From the IMG/VR virus record IMGVR_UViG_3300025889_009894, positions 1 through 20,884 of that record: a DNA stretch of 20,884 nt; one strand, given 5' to 3'. The position numbers were made by a program, and so were the translations under genes. How positions within the stretch are numbered: position 1 is the first letter of the stretch; each line of letters opens with the position of its first letter. The stretch comes from a virus. The notes under the pieces are model-generated. The model made no database searches. It saw nothing but the letters and a program-made list of their open reading frames with translations, and was not told where the DNA came from. Of this stretch, positions 15,821 to 20,884 are shown in pieces.

Positions 15821-17415
15821 CAGGCTAAGTATTCTACATTGATTGTTAAGTTATTGAGTTGAATTATCTCGTTAAAGTCTATCCTAATGTCTTGACCCAC
15901 ATTGTCCAAAGTGGAGAATCTCACTTCATCAACTTCAAAAATTTGCCTATTGAGGTCTGAAACAATTAAATCCTCTCCGAACTCAGTATTATCTATACTC
16001 AGGTAGTTTAGGATCTTATTTCTTACCTTGGCTTTTATTGTATCCTCATTCTCTTGCTGCTCTTGATCTATTCGTATGGTACAAACTAGATCTAATGTTC
16101 TGATTAAACCATCGACGATAACAATGTCATCTGTCATCATTTTTTTCTCATTCATAGCAGCAAGTAGTTGTGTCTTAAAGTTACTCGTTGCTCTCTGCAA
16201 TTGAAGGTCACTTGCTTTTTCTAACAAATAAATATCTATGGTGTTAGCCGAAGAGTAGGCATTTCGCGTAGCAGCGGTAGCTTTTCCCACGGTGCCAAAA
16301 GTGCTTATAAAAGTGTTAGCAAACGTGGAATAGTCCGTCAAGGTTACTAACCTATCCTGTCTCCTAAAAGTTAGAGGAGCATACTTCTTAGCGTGCTCTA
16401 TTGTTTCTGCGTTTGAACCGCCTGTTGCCTTGGAAGTGTTTCTTATTGTTCCGTTATAAGAGTTTACTCCGCTAGTCCCGACTACAGAGGCAGCTAAAGC
16501 ATCTTTCTCCAAGTTGCCTCTTGTTCCTCCACCAACTCTATAGGATATTGAGTAGCTGGCCGAATCCGGGGGAGATATCCCCGCCACACCTGTACCAAAA
16601 ACCACAGTAGCGTTATAGAACTCATCATAAACTACTTCAAATATCTTGTCATCGGCACCCGAAGCGAAATAAATACTATCCACTTCTGAGTAAGCTCCGT
16701 TAGAATCTGAATTAGGAGAGTCAATAAATACTTCTATGCTGCCTTCGACAACTGGGCCGTCAGTCAAAGGCACTGTCTTCTGTCCCTCAGTAGCAGCGAA
16801 CTCTCCACCCTCTAAAACTAAAGACCCCTCCTGAACAACTAAGTTTTGAAAAACATTTTTCTCATCACCCAATCCTTCCGAAGCAGGATCTAAAACAATA
16901 GTAGCATTCCTTGTGGCTTGATTCACCAAACCATTAACTACTTTGTATAACGTATACGTTAGCTGCGCCCCATCTTCAGGCGATAAAACCTGAAAAGTTC
17001 TTTGCGCTGGGCCGATGCTCACCGAACCTACAGTGGTTAAATCTGAATCGAAGGTTATTTGAGCGTCTGCCGCTGCTGACAATGGCCCTCGCATCCTAAT
17101 ACCTATTAGCTCCAGTAACTTCTTTACACTAGCTCTTTGTTTTGCAGTGGCTATGTAGTTTTCGTTGGCGAGCATGTCAGCTTTCATGGACATTACAGCA
17201 CCCATGTAAGCCGCTAACTCAATAAACATCATACCTAAATCTGACTCCACAAAATATTTGTAATCATCAGGATACACTGCTTTGACATAATCTATCAAGG
17301 AGTCCCTTAAAGAAAGGAAGTCCGTTGCGGCAAAGTTTATCAAGTCCACTCGCCTGTTTAAAGCGATAGGAGCTAGTTTCATAAAGTCCGAAGTTATTGT
17401 CCCAGAAAAGTTCAT
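15820..17415 (-). CDS. gp6: Baseplate wedge protein, gp6/gpJ family
   Basis: The ATG at 17415 overlaps the gp25 stop as ATGA, with AGAGG about 10 nt upstream. The N-terminal helical part (about 27-112) has DFLSLRDSLIDYVKAVYPDD, then DLGMMFIELAAYMG, typical of the gp6-like proteins of T4-type and larger phages. Residues 271-301 (VVFGTGVAGISPP, then YRVGGGTRGN) and 346-366 (APLTFRRQDRLVTLTDY) are the core signatures of the baseplate J family. The protein forms the inner ring of the baseplate with the gp25-like and gpI/gp7-like partners, encoded on either side here. At 531 residues it is shorter than T4 gp6 (660) and longer than P2 gpJ (about 300). No defect is seen. Confidence 0.95.
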   Translation of the reverse strand: MNFSGTITSDFMKLAPIALNRRVDLINFAATDFLSLRDSLIDYVKAVYPDDYKYFVESDLGMMFIELAAYMGAVMSMKADMLANENYIATAKQRASVKKLLELIGIRMRGPLSAAADAQITFDSDLTTVGSVSIGPAQRTFQVLSPEDGAQLTYTLYKVVNGLVNQATRNATIVLDPASEGLGDEKNVFQNLVVQEGSLVLEGGEFAATEGQKTVPLTDGPVVEGSIEVFIDSPNSDSNGAYSEVDSIYFASGADDKIFEVVYDEFYNATVVFGTGVAGISPPDSASYSISYRVGGGTRGNLEKDALAASVVGTSGVNSYNGTIRNTSKATGGSNAETIEHAKKYAPLTFRRQDRLVTLTDYSTFANTFISTFGTVGKATAATRNAYSSANTIDIYLLEKASDLQLQRATSNFKTQLLAAMNEKKMMTDDIVIVDGLIRTLDLVCTIRIDQEQQENEDTIKAKVRNKILNYLSIDNTEFGEDLIVSDLNRQIFEVDEVRFSTLDNVGQDIRIDFNEIIQLNNLTINVEYLA

Positions 17416-17879
17416 TTTATTTTTGCCTCTACGTCAAATACTTCAAGGTCGTCCGTCGATAGTTGAATTGACAAAACAACCCTAATTTGATTTCCTCCCG
17501 CCGCGTCATACTCTCCCGTCTCAAAAACTCCAACCTTTAACAATCGTGCCCCAACAATGTAATTTCTAAAAGACGTTTCTATTGTTTCTCTTATATTACT
17601 GAATAGTTCTTGGGTTATGGGCTGAAATAAATACTTTCTTAAATTGCAGCCATAGTTGGGGAGCATTAACCTCTCCCCCTTTTCAGTCCTAAGTAACTGT
17701 ACTACTGCTTGGCGAATCATCTCGCGACCGCTATTCTTTTTAAAAATTCCTCCAGAATCTTTTTTTGATCCAAGTGGAAAAGTGAGACCATAAATTTCCT
17801 GTCGCTTTGCCCTTGGGGCTTGCTCTTCATACTTAGTTGGTCTTTCACCAAACCTTAAAACTGTGCTATTAGCTGCCAT
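17412..17879 (-). CDS. gp25: Baseplate wedge protein, gp25/gpW family
   Basis: 155 residues. The start (ATG 17879) overlaps the previous stop by one base (TAATG) and lacks any visible ribosome binding site. Residues 30-37 (GLTFPLGS) and the core QAVVQLLRTEKGERLMLPNY, then GCNLRKYLFQP (roughly 57-87), are the defining pattern of this family: a helix, L-x-T-x-x-GER-x-x-x-P, then G-x-x-L-x-x-x-LF. T4 gp25 is 132 residues, so the length is normal with a slightly longer N-terminus. The protein sits at the inner wedge, contacts the gp6-like protein and primes sheath polymerisation. The position immediately before the gp6/J gene is the conserved W-J order. Confidence 0.95.
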   Translation of the reverse strand: MAANSTVLRFGERPTKYEEQAPRAKRQEIYGLTFPLGSKKDSGGIFKKNSGREMIRQAVVQLLRTEKGERLMLPNYGCNLRKYLFQPITQELFSNIRETIETSFRNYIVGARLLKVGVFETGEYDAAGGNQIRVVLSIQLSTDDLEVFDVEAKIK

Positions 17880-20569
17880 TAGATTTTAATATTTTTGAAG
17901 AAGCCTTTCTGAGCATCAAAATTCTTTTTTGCCTCTGTACTATCTAGTGGTTTAGAGTAAAATTTAAGGCTTCCAATGTGGCCGCGAAGACCACTTGTTA
18001 TGCCTCCTCTATCTCCACCCATAAAGTTTCCTCGGAAGAACATTCCATCTGTATACCCTCCTCCAACTATCCAAGGAGTGAAGAAAGGATTAAGCAGCGG
18101 ACCTTGCTTCAGAATTTCAGGACCGTCCACAGTTGTAGATGAGTATTCAAAACTATTGCGCTGTTTAAAGTTCGGTAAAGAAGGCGTACCATTTTCACTC
18201 ACCCCAAAGACATCTGATATGGAGGAAGTAGCCACTAAATTACCGTCAGCGTACATACTAATTTCATTTTTTTCAGGGTCGCAGGTGATACCTACAAGAA
18301 CGAACTGAGAAGAAACATCACCAAACGCTGTAGAAGACAAATCAACCTTCATCTTGTGGAACGTGGGGTAGTTGGCGCACTCATCATTGTTTATGAAAGA
18401 AGCCGACGAAGCATCCCTGGATATCGTTGGAGCTATAAAGAAGCTCAGAGAAGATACTGGGTCATTTGCTGCGTTGTCATTGCTGAATCCAATGGGATTA
18501 GACGAAGTAGATAACTGCGTTATTCTTCTGTCCCTAGTAAACCCACAGACAACTCCTCTTACTAATTGATCCCCTTTATTATTTGGAAGTAAGTCTAGGT
18601 CCCTAGTATTCCCCGTTCGATCTAGGTTATCAAATCCTTCTTTTATACCAACATTCTCGGATCCAATAAGAACCTTAGTTAAGGAAGATGCCCCGTTACT
18701 TAGCCACCCCTCTTCAGCGTCAGTTATGTTTGGAACGTGAACCCAACACTCCATACTGAATCCAGAAGGAGAATAGGTTAGATCTCTGTACTCTTTGGTG
18801 TCAGGAAGCTTTATAAAGCTTCCAAGCGCCGACGCTGCCGCCGTCTGTCCAGGCGTACTCTTGTTCCGTGTGATTCCATCTAAGTAGGGTATAGCTAATC
18901 CAGACGCAAATATAGTTTGTCTAGAAGTTCCTACTAACTGAGCATTATTGTACATACCCTCTGTAGCACAATTAGTCGTTTGGAAGTTTGTCGATGAAGG
19001 CAACTCTAAGTTAGTATCTAGGAAGTTATAAATGGAGAAAAGCCCATCAGTTACAATGTTGTCAGTTAAGGACAGAACTGTTGCGTTTGTGTTATTTGTA
19101 GATGAAGGAGAATAGATAATACTCCCTTTTCCTATTGTTGGGACATTAAGGTGCTCGTAGCTTAGAGACCTAGGTTTTGGGCTAGAGCGAACAAACTTAG
19201 GATTAAGTGGCAAGACTATTCCCGTTACCTCTGCTTGCTCAAAAACTAAAGCCCTCTGTTTTTCCAGGTCAACCTGTAAATTATAATCGGCCAAGTAAGA
19301 GAAGTCGTTAATTGGCACCTCTCCTGGTCCGTAGATAGGCTGAGACTCGCCGCCGTAAATTTGAGGAGCTTTGACGGCTACCTCAATCTGCTTTTTTCTC
19401 CTGTTTAACTTATCGTTATGATTCGCTATCTCTGAAATAATCAACTGCTTCTGGTTTAGAACAATCGCGTCTTCCTCTCCATACTGATCTATGTATGTTT
19501 GTAGGTCCGCAGACAAATCAAACACTAGCTTGTCCCTCTGCTGCTTTACCACCTGAAGGAAGTGATCTTGGTCGTAATACTCCTGTAAGCCTATACTATC
19601 ATCTACGCGATTAGGATCGAATATGTTGTCGGCAAATTTATTCAGAGAGTCTATATCAATCTTCTCGCCCTTGCCTCCTAGGTTGGGATCATAATCGTAT
19701 TTCCATCTGTCACCTACAGGTACAATTCCTGATATTGATGTTAAGACAGGATCTAAGCCCCCCGACTGAGAGTCATAGTATAGGCCGTCCTTGGTCAGTA
19801 TATACTGGCCTGTAACCGTCTCTGGTGGGCCGAACGTAAGACGGAAGACTTCTTCCTCCTGGAGCCCAGGATCAATAGCAGCAGACGTATTGAGGCCGCT
19901 CAGACCAAACTCCGCATCATCCTTGAACACGGGCTCCAAAGAAGGATCATCTTGTCTAGCTTTTAGAATGGCGTTGATTCTATCCTCCAAAGCTGTGGCC
20001 TGATCAATAAAATCTTTCGCAGTATTTGCGGCAGCGATACTCCCGGCGTATTTATTTTCTACCTTCGTCCTTCTTTCTTCTGGCGAAAGCTGATTGGCCG
20101 CATACCCAGGATCTTTTGCAGCCATATAATCCCCAAAAGAACCGACGCAATCTTTAATCGCCTCTACCTGATCTATAGCTGCGGTTACATTTTGATAAAT
20201 TTGAGCGCCGAACGCGGACAAGCCGTTTATAAATCCTAGAACGCTCGCCAAATCTTTAGACTGAATACCTAACCACCCGTCATCAACTCCAAACTGAAAT
20301 GTTCCCGTTTCCGTATCAAAAGTTATGATGCCTGAATCAAGCTGAATAATCTTAAAAAGCTTCTGAATTACTTCATTAGCGGCTGCTTTACCCTGCTGAG
20401 TGGCGAGGTTCATTGAAACTAATACAGGAGTCGGCAGCAGACTTAATACGTCTCCAGCAAGGTTAAGCATACAACTAGGGACACCATAAGCCATGCCCAA
20501 AGCTTGTATAGGCCCTGCCCCTGTCTGGCCCTGCACTGTCAAAAATGTATCTACGTCGAATGATGCCAT
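17879..20569 (-). CDS. 896-residue structural protein with C-terminal LamG-like domain
   Basis: The ATG at 20569 lies 1 nt after the spike gene stop, with AGAGGA 10 nt upstream. The N-terminal 60 residues are unusually hydrophobic, including GVPSCMLNLAGDVLSLLPTP (29-48). Two likely helical or coiled-coil regions follow: 160-205 and 330-400, ending in a basic NRRKKQIE. Residues about 505-890 form a LamG/concanavalin-like jelly roll: SGFSMECWVHVP (602-613), FVLVGITCDPEKNEISMYAD (756-775), and the closing GLRGHIGSLKFYSKPLDSTE (860-879), all typical strands of this fold. Such domains usually bind carbohydrates or mediate protein contacts. The gene sits where P2-type phages go straight from V to W, so the protein is probably built into the baseplate or its surface. 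No enzyme site is visible. Confidence 0.88.
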   Translation of the reverse strand: MASFDVDTFLTVQGQTGAGPIQALGMAYGVPSCMLNLAGDVLSLLPTPVLVSMNLATQQGKAAANEVIQKLFKIIQLDSGIITFDTETGTFQFGVDDGWLGIQSKDLASVLGFINGLSAFGAQIYQNVTAAIDQVEAIKDCVGSFGDYMAAKDPGYAANQLSPEERRTKVENKYAGSIAAANTAKDFIDQATALEDRINAILKARQDDPSLEPVFKDDAEFGLSGLNTSAAIDPGLQEEEVFRLTFGPPETVTGQYILTKDGLYYDSQSGGLDPVLTSISGIVPVGDRWKYDYDPNLGGKGEKIDIDSLNKFADNIFDPNRVDDSIGLQEYYDQDHFLQVVKQQRDKLVFDLSADLQTYIDQYGEEDAIVLNQKQLIISEIANHNDKLNRRKKQIEVAVKAPQIYGGESQPIYGPGEVPINDFSYLADYNLQVDLEKQRALVFEQAEVTGIVLPLNPKFVRSSPKPRSLSYEHLNVPTIGKGSIIYSPSSTNNTNATVLSLTDNIVTDGLFSIYNFLDTNLELPSSTNFQTTNCATEGMYNNAQLVGTSRQTIFASGLAIPYLDGITRNKSTPGQTAAASALGSFIKLPDTKEYRDLTYSPSGFSMECWVHVPNITDAEEGWLSNGASSLTKVLIGSENVGIKEGFDNLDRTGNTRDLDLLPNNKGDQLVRGVVCGFTRDRRITQLSTSSNPIGFSNDNAANDPVSSLSFFIAPTISRDASSASFINNDECANYPTFHKMKVDLSSTAFGDVSSQFVLVGITCDPEKNEISMYADGNLVATSSISDVFGVSENGTPSLPNFKQRNSFEYSSTTVDGPEILKQGPLLNPFFTPWIVGGGYTDGMFFRGNFMGGDRGGITSGLRGHIGSLKFYSKPLDSTEAKKNFDAQKGFFKNIKI

Positions 20570-20570
20570 A

Positions 20571-20884
20571 TTATTCTAATCCTCTACCGAAGTAATCATT
20601 GTTATTTAGGGGTGATGCTGTTCTAGTTGCAATTATTGGTTCTACAGGAATAGTCGGAGCCGAGCCCGGAGCTAGATTAACCGTAGCGCCCTCTAAATCT
20701 ATGTTTGCTGGAGTTTGTGCCGCAACACCGCCTAGAGCTTCCACACTAAAGACTCCATTACACCCCATAGCTATGTTTCCAGCGGACTGAATGGCCACCT
20801 CCCCTGCATCAATTGCTAAAGTTCCAGCAGTTTTTAAAACTATAGTCCCTGTAGGACCATTTGTTTTTAGTTGAAATAGTTGAG
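20571..20884 (-). CDS. C-terminal end of a spike (needle)-like protein, cut by the right edge
   Basis: The frame ending with TAA at 20573-20571 stays open through to the window edge, giving at least 103 residues; the first complete codon visible is Gln. A GTG at 20798 is inside the frame, but the repeat pattern continues upstream of it, so it is not the true start. Residues 12-50 form five tandem units beginning with Gly (GTIVLKTA, GTLAIDA, GEVAIQSA, GNIAMGCN, GVFSVEAL), spaced eight residues apart except one of seven. This is the octad pattern of the triple-stranded beta-helix in the T4 gp5 C-terminal domain and VgrG-type needles. Location before gp25/W fits the V position. A hub-lysozyme or OB-fold N-terminus would lie outside the window. 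No PAAR-type tip motif is seen in this part. Confidence 0.82.
   Translation of the reverse strand, partial: QLFQLKTNGPTGTIVLKTAGTLAIDAGEVAIQSAGNIAMGCNGVFSVEALGGVAAQTPANIDLEGATVNLAPGSAPTIPVEPIIATRTASPLNNNDYFGRGLE
20733..20849 (-). repeat. Tandem glycine octads of the spike beta-helix
   Basis: Five successive units of the form G-x-[ILVF]-x-[ILMV]-x-x-x in the partial spike protein. The second unit is one residue short. The repeat is visible in protein only, not as a DNA repeat. Confidence 0.75.

Larger units (their letters stand above)
572..20884 (-). other. Tightly packed tail/baseplate operon
   Basis: Ten consecutive minus-strand genes joined by TAATATG, TAATG, ATGA, TGATG, TGATG, ATGA, TGATATG, TAATG and a 2-nt gap, in transcription order. 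No internal gap is large enough for a promoter outside coding sequence. This supports one message with translational coupling; the upstream promoter lies outside the window. Confidence 0.8.

Noticed and set aside
20571-20798. Complete 75-residue gene starting at GTG 20798
   Set aside because: The frame has no stop upstream to the window edge and its octad pattern continues past this GTG, so it is an internal codon of a longer gene.
571-20884. Plus-strand frames of 60-111 codons across the window
   Set aside because: All overlap long minus-strand genes with clear homology, composition or tight junctions, and none shows a supported start or recognisable product.
1-20884. A new defence, anti-defence or toxin-antitoxin system
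   Set aside because: Every gene that can be read is a structural-type tail gene or an unassigned small protein. No nuclease, helicase, reverse transcriptase, methylase or toxin motif was seen.

Overview
The window looks like part of the late structural region of a large contractile-tailed (myovirus-type) bacteriophage. Three genes carry recognisable contractile-tail signatures: a gp25/gpW baseplate wedge protein, a gp6/gpJ baseplate wedge protein and a gpI-type domain. A fourth, cut by the right edge, carries the glycine octads of a needle beta-helix. All genes are on the minus strand, so transcription runs from high to low coordinates. There is no host gene, integrase, tRNA or CRISPR array. 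Whether this is a free phage or a prophage, and which host it infects, cannot be told from the window. The very large size of the tail proteins fits a T4-like or larger virus; a marine or aquatic source is only a guess.

Layout in transcription order: (1) 20884-20571, C-terminal end of a needle/spike-like protein; (2) 20569-17879, 896-residue protein with a C-terminal LamG-like jelly roll; (3) 17879-17412, gp25/gpW; (4) 17415-15820, gp6/gpJ; (5) 15820-11462, 1452-residue protein with a gpI-like domain; (6) 11462-10395 and (7) 10398-9793, two related proteins sharing N- and C-terminal patterns; (8) 9791-6408, 1127-residue predicted beta-helix protein; (9) 6408-3820, 862-residue protein sharing an N-terminal DN[I/V]PL module with gene 8; (10) 3817-572, 1081-residue protein with long Pro/Gly linkers around a cysteine-bearing island. 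Genes 1-10 follow each other with overlaps of 1-4 nt or gaps of 1-2 nt, so they probably form one translationally coupled message.

The order spike, W, J, I, then H-like proteins matches the P2-type baseplate order V-W-J-I-H, with the LamG protein added between V and W. A working picture: spike plus wedge (gp25, gp6, gpI-like) builds the baseplate, the two small paralogues act as adaptors, and the DN[I/V]PL proteins and the Pro/Gly protein form or decorate the baseplate rim and fibres. Beyond the three wedge families these roles are inferred.

The only non-coding gap of note is 485-571 (87 nt). It separates this operon from a left-edge pair: a very acidic 142-residue protein with a CPLC motif and the first codons of another gene. 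This pair uses clearly different codons (GAG/AAG, C-ending) from the tail genes, suggesting a different, perhaps higher, expression regime. No defence or other accessory system was found. The most unusual items are the Pro/Gly protein with its in-frame 53-bp repeat, the LamG insertion, and the shared modules between neighbouring tail genes.
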